In this document: piece after piece, positions 1 through 11,153 of the stretch
Layout: every line of letters starts with the position of its first letter
How positions within the stretch are numbered: position 1 is the first letter of the stretch
NCBI RefSeq assembly: GCF_003473485.1
Contig: NC_053044.1
Location: 33,856,091-33,920,090 of the forward strand
Length of the DNA stretch: 64,000 bases
Direction of reading: 5' to 3'
Source: Medicago truncatula
Lineage: Eukaryota; Streptophyta; Magnoliopsida; Fabales; Fabaceae
Notes under the pieces: model-generated
The model's database searches: none
What the model saw: the letters and a program-made list of their open reading frames with translations, nothing else
Told to the model about the DNA's origin: nothing
Program-made: the position numbers and the translations under genes

Positions 1-2764
1 CGTACGTATACTGCATGTTGCATGACTTTTAACATGTTAGGCAACATTTGAAACGAAGAATGACCATTTAGAAGCCTCTTAACATTTTCTTCTACTATTT
101 TCTTTTTTGCTTTGAAATGATATATGTCTATTTTAGTGTCATATTCAGATTTGGAGTTCTTTTGGCATCTCATATTAAATTCTTGACAATGTGGACTTTA
201 TTTACCAAATCTGCTATTATGTCTTCTGCTATTATTTTTGTGTTCGTTTTCATATGTCGGCACTTATCAAAATGTAATATTTTCGATCACTTACTAGATA
301 ATCAATTTTTGGATTACAACTATTTTATTTTATGTTTCATTACTTTTATTTAATTTGATTATTACATTTATTTTATGTGTGTGTGATTCAAATATGAAAT
401 ATGTTATCATACATCATTTTTTTTTATTTTTTTTTTGAGGATACATCATTTGTGTTTTGTTAAATTAGACTAATTTCCATATGTATTAACTATATTATAT
501 TTCCAACTAGAAAAATAAAATAAAATATATAACATGACGAGAAAAGCTATAACATGAAAACCGTTGAAGAATAATTAACCTAATTGGTAACCAAGTCCAC
601 TCAAGCATTCAAGTCTAGGAACATGATCTTAAGTAATCTCACCAAACAACAACTCAAATGTCTGTAGTTATAACTTATAACTAGCCTTCAACAACGTTGC
701 TAGGTCAAATGTAAGTCACGTGAATCAAAATAAAATAATTACAATAATAAATAACAATTTTCTTTAAGTAAATGTTAAGTGACAATTATTTATTGGTGTT
801 TCTTTTCAAAAAGAAATATATTTATTGGTGTTACACGTACATGACAAAAATGAAGACTGCCCTTTAATCATTTTCTTAAATAGGCTGTCATCATAATTTG
901 ATAGGAACAACATATATTATATGTAGGATCGGGATTCGAACCTTAAATATCGTACATATTCGATGAATTTCTAGACACTAGGCCTATTTGCCAAAAATAA
1001 TAAACAGAAAGACATCGACTTCTTTGATTGAATATTGGACGATCCTATATTTCAACAAATTATTACCTACCAACCACGTTCACTTCAACAAACATGAAAA
1101 CAAGCACCAATCAAACTTTAGTATATCCCTTCAAAAAAAAAAACTTTAGTATAGTAGCTTGGACCAACCCAACCTAATGTCTAAGACACCTTTTTAAGCT
1201 TTCACTTTCACTAAATAATTTTATTTCAGGGTTTTAATTCCAAACAAAACTCTTATTTTTAATGAGAGAAAGAATTTACAAAAGACTATGGAACTAATAT
1301 AGAAATAATGCATCTTATTAATTACATATTAAATTGAAACTTAAGATGTAAAGACAAACACAAAGATCAAATAATCGCTCAAATGAGCATGTTTATTTTT
1401 TTGGTGGTGATATATATATTTTGGTAGTGAAATGAGCATTTTCAATTCTTTCAAATAAAGCTTTTGGTGGTGAAATGAGCATGTTCAATTCATTCAAATA
1501 AAGCTTTAAAACAACGACAACATGAAAATGTTATGTTAACAAGAGTTTTTGGGGCACTATGTATTTAACACATTAAAAGTTTAAAAAGTAACCTTATCTA
1601 TATAAAACTTGTAAATTATTTCTATATTTGAATCTTTAATTAATGCCCTAAGGGCATTGGTTAACAACACCCTTTAATTAATATAGTTTGAAATGATCGA
1701 TTGAAAGAATCGATTGAGTTATGCATTTTTTGGGTGAGAAAAGTTTAATCCGGTTCATACATATGAAGAAATCAGAGCATGTATGGATATATCTGATGAT
1801 GAATTTAGTTTGGCTAATCGATGATCTTGTTTGTGTTTAATTATATTGTTGCAATTATCATTGTTGATGTTTTAAAATGTTTATGTTGTTGAAATTATTG
1901 TGTTTAAATTATGTTGGTGCTGCTGTTGAGGTATAATGTGATTTAAGGACAAATTTTTCTCTTTTTGTGTTTAGAAAACTTTTGAATCATATAATTTAAA
2001 AATCATTTCGAAATATATAATTCGAGAAGGTAAAATGTGAATTTTAAAGGGCACACAAGATGTGTATAAGGTGGAAAGATAATTTCTCTAGCCACAGTGG
2101 AATTCCACAAAGATGAAAATAACCAAATTAAAATGGCCACCAACTATTGTTGTCAATTTCATGATGTCTACTAAGATGCCGGTTCCTCTTGTTCTGTTTG
2201 AATTTTGAATGATTTATCGAGTAAGCGAATTTTCTTCAAATTAGTGAGACTATGTCATGTCACACTCGAACTATTAATGATACACTGCTGCTTCAAATAA
2301 TTTTGTTCACTAATAAATCAATAATAAATAAATTGGGTTAATAAAAAGTTTTCACTCCATTTTATACATTGAATGTCACACTAGTAAAAAAGTGTTTTTT
2401 TTTTTTTATATTAACCCTTTGATTTTTTTTGTTAAGAATTGTCCAATCCAAAAATCAAACTCAGGTTCGACTGAACAATTTATCCTTTAGTAAATTTCAT
2501 CAATCACTTGACAATTGTTTAGTTAGTAGAAAAAAGTATTTTTAAAATAAGTTTATAGTTTTAGATTTCATCCATGTAATTTAAGACTCTTGTTATTTTA
2601 GCCTCTGATGTAGTATTTTCAACCAATTAGCAAATGTCACGTGATCGGGACAAATAATTTTAAGTACAAGGATAAAAAATAAAACTATAAATTAAACAAC
2701 TGGCTATCCTTCTAGCATAAGGTGTGCCAAGAAAGATAGTAAATATTGACAACAATGTTTCAAC
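1..2764. other. AT-rich intergenic DNA without a recognisable gene
   Basis: No ORF of convincing length or family similarity is present. The one ORF of note (117-353, 78 codons) is hydrophobic low-complexity and looks like chance. At about 1384-1510 a unit containing 'tggtgaaatgagcatgttca' and 'caaataaagctttt' is repeated about three times. Near 926-945 a 'gggattcgaacctt' stretch resembles the B-box-like end of dispersed repeats, but no A box accompanies it. Around 1645-1680 'gggcattggttaacaacaccc' matches the end motif of the foldback family seen at 11597 and 59356. Confidence 0.6.
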
Positions 2765-3303
2765 AAAAAAGGACAATGATTAGCCTATATCCAAACACAA
2801 GAACGGGTTCTGGCACCAATCAAAAAACTTATAATTAAAACTAGCAAATTTTGCTTTATGCCATGAAAAAGAGAGTAGCCTAATGTTCTCCAAAAGTTGA
2901 GAAAAGGAGCTTTGTTTGGTTTGAAAAATTCTATCATTCATTTCCTTCCAAATAACCCACGAAGTTGCAAACCAAATTAAGTACATGAAAGAACACCGAA
3001 CCTTTGTATAACCTGTTGAAGTACCAAATTGAATGAAGTGGTCCGTAGTATAGACACCTAACCATTGACGAACCAGAAATCAAACCATACCAAATTGATT
3101 ACAAAGCAAGAATAGATGAACGGAAGTTTCAATTGAGCCACACCCACTGACTCATCACTGCGCCTCAATATGACTTACTCCCTGCCAGAATAAATTCACC
3201 TTCATAGGCAACCTATTTCTAAAGAGCCTCCGCGCAAAGACCGAGATCTTCAGAGGAATATCTTTCCTCCAAAGCAAATCCGCATGTTTGTTATCCCCAT
3301 AAA
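2765..3303 (-). mobile_element. 5'-truncated LINE, end of the reverse transcriptase ORF
   Basis: On the minus strand, conceptual translation gives the zinc-binding region that follows reverse transcriptase in plant non-LTR retrotransposons. Pieces read as a 'DIPLKISVFARRLFRNRLP'-like segment, then 'GCGSIETSVHLFL', then the terminal block starting 'WFATSWVIWKE' and ending 'WCQNPFLCLDIG'. The last block is open (2780-2986), but upstream pieces are in different frames with stops, so this is a dead fragment. The reverse transcriptase catalytic domain, endonuclease and ORF1 are absent, as expected for 5' truncation. A second fragment of the same type lies at 36131-37150. Family assignment rests on recognised motifs; exact ends are approximate. 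Confidence 0.75.
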
Positions 3304-3812
3304 ATATTAGATTTTTGGTTTAACTTTTCTTTTTTTATTCTTTTTAAATTAACAAGTTATATGTGAGAAGTATTCATCGTTGTGACTAATCCCCGTCTTT
3401 ATTCTCTTCTTTTTTAGATAGAACATTATTCTCTTTTTCTTTAGTAATGATATATTTAAGTTGTTTTATTTTATATCAATTGTCCATACTACACAGAAAA
3501 ATAGGTTACTGTAGTATTTGCTTTAATATACAAACTCATACACACACAGAAACATTTGAGATCAAGGTAAAAACTCACACCTCTGCGAAATTAGATTTAG
3601 GCACAAGATTACAAAAATATGAAGAACAAATCCACAAAATACCCATACATATATGCAGGGCACATATAGTATTTTTATCCGGTAGAACATACAGTGTATG
3701 ACTACTATCTGTTCGTGAATACTTGTTGATATCCCTAGTGTTGACCATATTGAACTAATACATGTCAATCTGTGATCACACATAGGTCAAAACCTTCAGT
3801 CAAGCATTTAAT

Positions 3813-5852
3813 CAGGGCCGACCCTAGGCATAGGCCGCGAGTGCGACGGCCTAGGGCCCATGCTCGTAGGGGGCCCTAATTTTTTTTTACAGGGGGGTGT
3901 ATATAGCAAAGATAAGGAAAAAGTGGGGTGCGTATAGTAATTCGTAACAGCAGGTCTAATTCTGAATCAATTTTTGGGCCCATTAGGAATAAAACAGAAA
4001 AAAAAAGTGGAAAGGCCCAATAAAGAGGAAAATAATGGAATTGGCCCAACTAACACACAAACAAAAACTTCTTTTGAGCAATTAGAAAGACAGATGAAAA
4101 AAGAAACCTAAAAAGAAAAACAAAAGTTCCAAAATCAGTCATTCTCTCCAGGTGAATTGTTTTAGGTTTATTTTTTTTTTCTTTCTTATTCCAATTCTAT
4201 TTGATAATATTGTTTCAATTCTCTAATTGCTTCAAGTGTTGAATTCTAATTATGTTTTTTTTCTTATTCCAATTCTCTTTGATAATCATTGTTTCAATTA
4301 TCTAATTGTTTCAGGTGTTGAATTTTAAAATTCTAATTGACTGATTTATGTTTTTTCCAATTGAATTTTTTATTTTTCCATATAACATGATTTATACTGT
4401 ACACCAAAAAGCTTAAAAGCATATAGCATGATATTGATTTAAGAATTCTCTTCACGTACTGTACATATAACAGTCATTTTTTATTTTTGATATATTTTTT
4501 TAATTAATTGTTTGTACATTGTACACGTGATTTTTGTATTTTTTTTTTTCAATTCAATTCTTGATTTTTGCTTAATTAAGTGTTGATATATTTCTTTTTT
4601 TTGTTGCACTTTTATTTTCAGGTGTTAAAACTTCGGTCTATTTTAAGGTGCTATTGCTCTCTACTTCACTTACTACTGGTACTAATATGGTTTTTCTTTT
4701 TTGTTTGTTTGTTTGTATTGGTTTATATTGAGTATCTGATTTATTTAAAGATGTTGCCTAAAGAACATTTGTCTGGTAGTGAAAAACGAAAAAAAAAAAG
4801 AAAACGAAATGAAGAGCTAATAAAATCACAACAAGGAGCTCTTGATTAATTTGTTTTCAAAAAGGTAGATACCCAAGAAAATGTTCCTAATGATGTGCCA
4901 AATTTGGAAAACAACAACAATGAAAATTTGGATCATGAAAATGAAAATGAGGAAATTGATGATAATTCAAATGTTTCTAATGATGTGCCAAATGCATATA
5001 ATATTGAAAATTTTGGTGATGATCCTCATTTTGATATTTATGATCCAACAAATTGGGAGAATCTTGATAACACCTCAAGGGATATTCTAGTTGAAAAGGG
5101 ACCTATTCGAGAAATGAATCTTAATTTTCCCAATGACAAATACTCTAGGCATTTCTCATATGCGAATTATTCAAGAAAATTAAGTAATGGTGAGATTAGT
5201 GATCGAAAGTGGCTAGTTTATTGCAAACATGTTGACAAAGTATATTGTTTTTGTTGTAAATTGTTTAAATCTTCTACCTCTAGTAACTTGAGTTTACTTG
5301 CAACCGAGGGTTTAAATGATTGGAAGCATATTAGTCAAAGACTCAAACAACATGAAAATGGTGTCGAACATATGACTAATATGAATACTTGGAATGAATT
5401 GAGAATGAGATTTGATAAAAATCAGACAATTGATAGACACTTGCAAGAAGAAATTGTGAAAGAGAAAGAGCGTTGGAGACTAGTTTTACGTAGAATAGTT
5501 TCAGTTGTGAAATGTCTTGCTAAGAATGATCTTGCATTTCGAGGATCCAAAGAAAAATTAAGTCAAGATAGTAATGGTAATTTTCTTGGATTAATTGAAA
5601 TGATTGCGGAATTTGATTTGGTAATGCAAGATCATGTGAGATGCAAGATAGTAAGGCTATTTCTTTCTTTGGAGTTATTCAGCGCTTATATTCAGTGTTT
5701 TCGGGATCTACAAAGCATAGCTGGGATGTCAACCACTATAACTAATACATGTCTCATTCATCATTTATCAGAAGAAAAAAAAAATGATGTAATACAAAGG
5801 GCCCTTTTTTCATACTATGCCTAAGGCCTGTAAAACTCTAGGAACGGCTCTG
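3813..5852 (+). mobile_element. Defective hAT DNA transposon with perfect 8-bp TSD
   Basis: The element starts with CAGGGCCGACCCTAGGCATA and ends with the inverted counterpart (ctaggaacggctctg). It is flanked on both sides by the identical 8-mer CATTTAAT (3805-3812 and 5853-5860), the duplication length of the hAT superfamily. It carries an internally deleted transposase gene (4751-5824). Its 2.04 kb length is short for an autonomous element, so it depends on a transposase from elsewhere. A shorter element with related ends and TSD GATATCAT lies at 43863-44369. Confidence 0.92.
4751..5824 (+). pseudogene. hAT transposase (TTF zinc-finger/DUF4371 type), broken
   Basis: Reading starts at Met 4751 with a basic stretch (SGSEKRKKKRKRNEEL). 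It hits an in-frame TAA at 4847-4849 and continues in the same frame from about 4850. The 4895-5824 part (309 codons) shows an acidic linker and then the TTF-type zinc-finger region with [15 protein letters not shown] and the following [11 protein letters not shown] motif. After '[12 protein letters not shown]' the family's catalytic region is missing. The sequence jumps at about 5645, and the expected '[12 protein letters not shown]' motif appears in a different frame. The gene therefore has a nonsense codon, an internal deletion and a frameshift, and cannot encode an active transposase. Family assignment is from recognised motifs (ZMYM1-like plant hAT proteins). Confidence 0.85.
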
Positions 5853-6063
5853 CATTTAATTGGCAAATACATACATAAATTGTTTGTTTTAGAACACAAA
5901 ATAAAAGCATAATAATAAGCAACTCCTACATTAGATTCTAATCAACATTCATAAAAGAGAAAAAGCATAACCAAACAAAGTTAATATGCAAAAACTAAAA
6001 AAAGCATAACCATATTTTTCTGTCTCAGTCTTTATGGTCTTATCTTCCTGGTTCCCCTTTTGT

Positions 6064-6804
6064 TTAGGTATTGAAGAATGTCCTCCAAATGATCTCCATC
6101 CAGTTCACAAGGCAAGCAATTTCTTCATCTTTAAAATCAGTTATGGGCGGGTCATTACGACGGAGGCCTTCATACATTTGTCTTGCAATGTCTTTCATCC
6201 TCTGTCTATTCTCTTTAGAAACTTGAACCATTCTATGTAGGGCTTCCGCGTTATGGAAAAGAACAGCCTTTTTCATCTCATACTCATCGTATTCTCCATC
6301 GTCTTCTTCATTTTCATTTTCCTCTTCTCCATAGTCTTCTTCACTTTCATCATCCTCCTCAGTATCATCTTCTTCACTCTCTTCTTCAAGTACTATAGGA
6401 TGCCCTTCAAAAGGTTTCCAGTCCACATACTGATCAACTTCCTCAGCTGTCCTTTTCCTCATGGGCATGACATTGAGGTTGAGATCTTCCCACAAATCTC
6501 TCAATTGATCTTCTAATCTCTGAGCTTTCTCCACATCGATTTGCCACATTCTACGTAAAGCGACCATATCACTGAGAAGAGAATCCAATTTTTGCTCATC
6601 CGTTTCTGGCTGTTGGTTTTGAGCCTTAAGATGCCTCCAAGTTGGCCTCACCCTTAGGTGTATTCCTCGTTTATGCGTAGTCGCATAATACTCTTCACAC
6701 TTCTTAGAGCGAAATCCGTCGCTGTCAAAGTTAGGTTTGCTAGAGGATGAGTCACTTGCCTTCCTCTTCTTTTGGTTTCTTTGAATAGGTAATCTAGGAG
6801 CCAT
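6064..6804 (-). CDS. Hypothetical acidic coiled-coil protein, 246 aa
   Basis: I do not recognise this family. The ORF is open further upstream to 6846, but Met at 6804 is chosen because a good splice acceptor (gatacag, 6814) lies just before it, giving MAPRLPIQRN. The N-terminal part is basic and Ser-rich with KKRK near residue 12, a possible nuclear signal. The middle (about 65-120) is rich in Leu, Arg, Gln and Asp with heptad character, suggesting a coiled coil. Residues about 140-190 form a long Glu/Asp tract. The C-terminus is helical-looking with conserved-looking Trp residues. No membrane segment or catalytic motif is visible. A 5'UTR intron (7489-6814) is inferred from donor CAG|GTAACC and the acceptor above. 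Upstream there is an E2F-like TTCCCGCC. The long intact frame and intron structure argue for a real gene. Confidence 0.7.
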   Translation of the reverse strand: MAPRLPIQRNQKKRKASDSSSSKPNFDSDGFRSKKCEEYYATTHKRGIHLRVRPTWRHLKAQNQQPETDEQKLDSLLSDMVALRRMWQIDVEKAQRLEDQLRDLWEDLNLNVMPMRKRTAEEVDQYVDWKPFEGHPIVLEEESEEDDTEEDDESEEDYGEEENENEEDDGEYDEYEMKKAVLFHNAEALHRMVQVSKENRQRMKDIARQMYEGLRRNDPPITDFKDEEIACLVNWMEIIWRTFFNT

Positions 6805-6813
6805 GATTTTCAC

Positions 6814-7489
6814 CTGTATCATATCCAAGAAACCACTCAAAAGCATTCATAATTTCAAAAACCATATCACAAACAAATTAATGCAACTCTCAGATAATCT
6901 AATTACCAATAAGACTCAACAAATTATTCTAACTTTCTTTATCAGTACTCATGATATTTCAGAAATTCAATGATATTAATCAAACTCATTAAAACTACAT
7001 CAACATTTTCTAAGTAACATCAAATTGAACATTACAAAACTCAAACCAAAAGCCACAAACCCAAAGTGTAATATTCAGAAATCAAAGTTAGGAACGCGTT
7101 ACTTATTCGCGTAATTGCAAGACCATAACATCAATTTTGTAAATAAAAGACTACTAAAAAAGGGGGCCAAATTAGGTCACAATCAAACCCTAATCCATCA
7201 ATTCCTCAATCATTCTTTACCACAGAAAAATTCATAAACTTGAAGTGAAAAACACATTATTCCCAACATTAATTTCATATCGAACCAAAGAATATGATAA
7301 ATCAGTTTATAACACCAAAATCCCAAACAAATGAATCTTCCACCGTAATCACAAATTCAAGTGACTAAGTGTAACAAATCATATTTGATATTATTCAGAA
7401 TAAATAATAAAATAATGTTTGGCGATTATTGTTTAACTAACTAAAGCATAAAAGAACCCAATAGGAAAAAAATATAGTAACGAGGTTAC
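6814..7489 (-). other. Inferred 5'UTR intron of the 6064-6804 gene
   Basis: The minus strand shows a donor 'atcag|gtaacc' at 7490/7489 and an acceptor 'gatacag|gtgaaaatc' ending at 6814, nine bases before the chosen ATG at 6804. The interval is AT-rich and has no coding potential. A leader intron directly before the first coding exon is common in plants. This is inference; no transcript is available. Confidence 0.5.
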
Positions 7490-7639
7490 CTGATTAGAAT
7501 GATGAAGGAGAAAGAAGAAAGCATAAAGTAACAAATGAGTGAATAGTGTTGTAATAGTAATAGTAACCGTAAAAGCGAGTAAAGAGAAGGTTTTGGTGTT
7601 ACTTGAAGTGAAAATGAGAAGAGGAAAGGTTTGAGCGCG

Positions 7640-7690
7640 AATGAAAACTTCCCGCCATGTGATGTCCTACAAATTTGTTTGGGCTGTGAG
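7640..7690 (-). promoter_or_regulatory. Candidate promoter with E2F-like and site-II-like motifs
   Basis: TTCCCGCC at 7649-7656 fits the E2F/DP binding consensus, and TTGGGCT near 7678 resembles the TGGGCC/T site II element found in promoters of growth-related plant genes. Both lie just upstream of the inferred first exon of the minus-strand gene at 6064-6804. No clear TATA box is seen. A role in cell-cycle-linked expression is inference only. Confidence 0.35.
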
Positions 7691-7738
7691 GTGGCCCTAA
7701 GCCATAAGTGAAATATTTGTACTCTTTTTTTATATTAA

Positions 7739-8064
7739 ACTTTTATATGTGTTTAGTTTCTGTAAATAGGAGTCATTTAAAAATTGGTTTTTGTTTTTCT
7801 TAATCCTGATATTTTGTCATGTCAAAATTTAATCATTTAAAATTTCGTCCCTCTGTCCACTTGATCACTGCCACGTCACTAATTACAGAAGTATTTTTTA
7901 TAATTTCACGTTTGTAATTACAGTGATGTGACAATAATTAATCGGGCTGAGGGATCAATTTTTAAATGATTAAATTTTGGCAGGGCAAAATGCCAGAATT
8001 AAAGAATACATGGACCATTTTTTAAATGACTCCTATTTACAAGGACTAAACACATGTAAAAATC
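7739..8064. mobile_element. Foldback MITE, Mutator type, TSD TTATATTAA
   Basis: Two arms of about 150 bp are inverted copies of each other (motif 'tgtgtttagtt...taaataggagtcattta' on the left, its complement on the right). The perfect 9-mer TTATATTAA flanks the element (7730-7738 and 8065-8073), which is the duplication length of Mutator-like elements. No coding capacity. It sits directly upstream of the 6064-6804 gene. Confidence 0.88.
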
Positions 8065-8073
8065 TTATATTAA

Positions 8074-8654
8074 TTAATCCAATATTTCTCATAATAAAAG
8101 GATCTTTTAATTAGTTGAGTCATAAGGTAAGTAAAATCATCAAAAATCTAAGAATTGAACTTAGTTTCTGCTTAATAATTGGTCATTTTGTAAAGTTTTT
8201 TTCACTAACATAGCCAAAAATGATGTCCTCCAAATATTATTATTATTATTATTATTGTTTTGGGTTTAATTTTAGAAAATAAACAAAATAGTTATGATCT
8301 GGAAAATAAAATGGATGTGTAAATTTTGATTCACATGTCATATGCTTAGTTAGCGTTGACTAACGGCCATTTGGCGGAATGACTCAATTGAAAAAATATA
8401 TTAGTTGAAGGACTCAATTGCATATATTTTTTTAGTTTACAGACCTATTTAAAAATTCCCAAATAGTTTAGGGACCTTCAGATTAATTAAAACTTTTTTT
8501 AATTATTATATAAAGTTATAAGTTGGTGGATTTGTTTTGGATGTATGATATTAATCTCATATTTTAGTGTAGGATTCCTAATGAATTGCTCCCTTGTCAT
8601 CACAGTTACTTAAAATTTTAGAAGATATCTTACTTTATGGCTATAGATTATAGG
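8074..8654. other. Intergenic DNA, no gene seen
   Basis: AT-rich. A short (ATT)n tract lies at about 8238-8257. Pieces such as 'tttacagacctatttaaaaattcc' and 'tagggacc' look like eroded foldback arms. Nothing else is supported. Confidence 0.6.
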
Positions 8655-8976
8655 CAGGGGCAATTTTACCCCAGCTAGCCCGGGCACGCACCCGGGCTCA
8701 ACCCATACTTTCTTTATATCGCTACAAGAAATTTGACTTTTAGTGACAGCCAAAATTCGTCACTATAGGGTAAATTTCCGTAGTTAAATCTGTCTGTCAT
8801 TGCTAAATGATTGTCACTACAAGTTTTCCACCTTTACATACGGAAAAAACCGTAGGTAAATTATAAGGAGACCATTTTAAAAACATCATAACCTATACCT
8901 ACGGTTGCGGCTGTCACTAAAACTTATCGTTGTTTTATTTTGCCCAGACTCCAAAAAATTCCTGACTCCACCACTA
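8655..8976. mobile_element. Non-autonomous hAT-type element with a CACTA-like end inside
   Basis: The left end is CAGGGGCAATTTTACC and the right end is 'ctgactccaccacta' (inverted TAGTGGTGGAGTCAG). The flanking 8-mers ATTATAGG (8647-8654) and ATTAGAGG (8977-8984) match at 7 of 8 positions. Inside, at about 8721, 'gctacaagaaatttgacttt' closely resembles the CACTACAAGAAA end of plant CACTA (En/Spm) elements with its first bases altered, suggesting a captured or nested remnant. No coding region. Confidence 0.72.
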
Positions 8977-9589
8977 ATTAGAGGTGTTTACTGGGGTGGG
9001 TGTTTGTTTACTTATTCAACATATTCACTATTGGTTACTCTTTAGTTTGTTTGTAATTCTTTGGCCTATTATTTGGCACCTCTTTTGCTAAATACAAGCT
9101 TTGTTTCATAAATAATTTAGCTTATATAAAAAAAATCTCATTCTATTCTCCCTTTTCATTTCATATTGTGCAAATCCTCTGAAATATTTGACTGATTTAT
9201 TACTGCTTCTAATAATCAGAGGACATTGATTTGAGATTATTGTTAGAATGGAAACTCATTTCGAAAGAATAAAAAATAGACGCAACCAATGGAAGGTTTG
9301 GTAGGTCAAATGGTTTGAGCTAAGTGCTAAAAGAAGCACTACTATTATGTAGTGTACAACTTGTATTGTATTCTCCCTGTGTGATTTAAATTTTCTTAAA
9401 CCATATTGTTCATAAGTTGTAAGAAATTAAGCAGTTAAAAGTTGCCTCATTTATCACCTTTTTCAGGATATACACTGGAGAGTTATTAAAAGGGTAATGA
9501 AATATTTATATTAAATTATGACAGAATATGCAGAATTAGACATGAGAGAGTAAAAAGGACATATTTATCCTAACTCAATAGCAACATAA
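8977..9589. other. Intergenic DNA / 3' flank of the HMA gene
   Basis: No ORF or repeat structure is evident. The part next to 9590 is probably the 3'UTR of the minus-strand HMA-domain gene, but no strong polyadenylation signal was assigned. Confidence 0.5.
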
Positions 9590-11153
9590 TTAATTTGAAG
9601 GGTGATAACCATGGTAGTATCCATGCATGTTGTCCATAACAGATGACGGTCCAAGGAAGTTATATGGCCATCCTTGATTCCCTAAGCCAGAGTAATTAGT
9701 TCCATAAATACTCTCTTCAAAACTTTCCGGCCTTTTCCATTTGGGATATTCATTGATTCTAGTCACATTTGCATTGGCCACATTGTCAAAAGTTTCAGAA
9801 GACAAAGGTGTTTGTGCTGCCAAATGTTGATTGATATTATGATTATAAAACCATTCAGGTCCATAGCTATCTTTGTCATAGAAACTGGGAATCATATACT
9901 GATTTTCAAAGGCACTTTGGTAATTTGTGATATATTCATGACTATTGTCATTGATATCATCATCATCATCATCTGTGTGTTCTTGATTGTAATCTTCATT
10001 CAAAATCTCTGCATGTTTACCCAATTTGGCTAACTTCTGGACCAATGTTGAAGGATTGACAACTCCTGTGACTGCTACCTTTTGATTTTCTGCATTTATG
10101 TCTACTTCATAGACACCTATACAAATTCACAAATATGTAAAATTAGATTGGAAGATTGACATCAGAAAATGGCTAAGTTATAATTTCTCTTCTATTTGTA
10201 TATTTGAAAGTTGAAAACTGATAGGGAAATAGAATTTCACAGGTGTTATGTTTCGATTTGCGGTAAATTTGATAAAATCACAGTGAGTCGCCTTAGTTTT
10301 GTAAAAGCTATACTTTACAGCTTCTACGATATGACAAACCCAGCCTGATATCAAAATGCATAGGACATGTTTGCTTTATCAAAGTTGTTACTATATGTTC
10401 TTGAGAAATAAATAAAATCTCACAGCTTACATTGCCAATGGGTTGTTAGTATATACTTAATCTTCAATGCTTATTCATGTTTCATTTTCATTATATTCAT
10501 AAATTCTTGGACATGACATATATATATATATATAAACTATTGCAATTTGTAACTCTTATTTTTTTACCAACTTCCTTTTGCTGGTCATATGGTAAATACT
10601 AGTTATAACATGTATGCTTAGGGTCGGTTTGGATTGACTAATTTTAGAGCTTATGCAAAATAGTTTATGCGAATAAAGAAGCATTAATGTGTTATTTATA
10701 AATTTGTTAAGGTAGTTTATGAAAAAACAACCTATGAATATACAATTTTCATAAGTATCTTATGAATTAACATAAAAACTTATTTATTTGCATAAACTCT
10801 TTTTCGTAAGCCCAAAATTAGCTCAATCCAAACAAGCCCTTATTATACGACAAGGGTAGCTTATACACAATGGTTCTAACCTTTTAAAGATAGCTAATAT
10901 ATAAAAATTAATAATTAAGAGAAAAAAAAATTAAACTTTACCTTCAATTTTTCTTAGTGCTTTCCTGACTTTGGTCCTACACCCTTGACAATTTATATGT
11001 ACTTTGAGAACAAAAGTCTGCTCCAGAGGAATTAAAAAACACATCTCAGAAATAACATAATAAAATTAGTTAAAAAATGTGAAATGAATTAATGAAAAGG
11101 ATTAAAAATACAGGGACCTCAGTCTTTAATGACTCATGTTCATTTGTTGACAT
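9590..11153 (-). CDS. Heavy-metal-associated domain plant protein (HPP, HMA domain), three exons
   Basis: Inferred exons on the minus strand are 11153-11118, 11017-10942 and 10116-9590 (639 nt, 212 aa). Phase is kept across both introns. Exon 1 reads MSTNEHESLKTE. Exon 2 starts at TFVLKVHINCQGC and ends in phase 1. Exon 3 continues VYEVDINAENQKVAVTG. This is the HMA fold with the metal-binding CxxC (CQGC) at residues about 22-25. After the HMA domain come a short Asp run (DDDDDD), then an Asn/Tyr-rich tail ending HGYYHGYHPSN. There is no C-terminal CaaX box, so it is an HPP rather than an isoprenylated HIPP. The exon-1 donor (GAG|GTCCCT) is weak. An alternative start at 11044 (MCFLIPLEQ) reads straight into exon 2. 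The long second intron holds a Tourist MITE and a TA repeat. Confidence 0.82.
10621..10839. mobile_element. Tourist-like MITE in the HMA gene intron
   Basis: The ends GGGTCGGTTTGGATTGA and the inverted 'tcaatccaaacaagccc' pair. TTA occurs on both sides (10618-10620 and 10840-10842), the PIF/Harbinger-type duplication. The 219 bp element lies within intron 2 of the HMA-domain gene. Confidence 0.8.

Noticed and set aside
926-945. tRNA-like B box ('attcgaacc')
   Set aside because: No A box, acceptor stem or cloverleaf around it; only a dispersed-repeat motif.
2780-2986. 68-codon ORF as an independent gene
   Set aside because: It is the last block of the LINE ORF2 and upstream parts are frameshifted.
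6253-6516. Plus-strand hydrophobic ORF with repeated 'IVFFIFI' motifs
   Set aside because: It is the mirror of the Glu/Asp-rich tract of the minus-strand gene 6064-6804.
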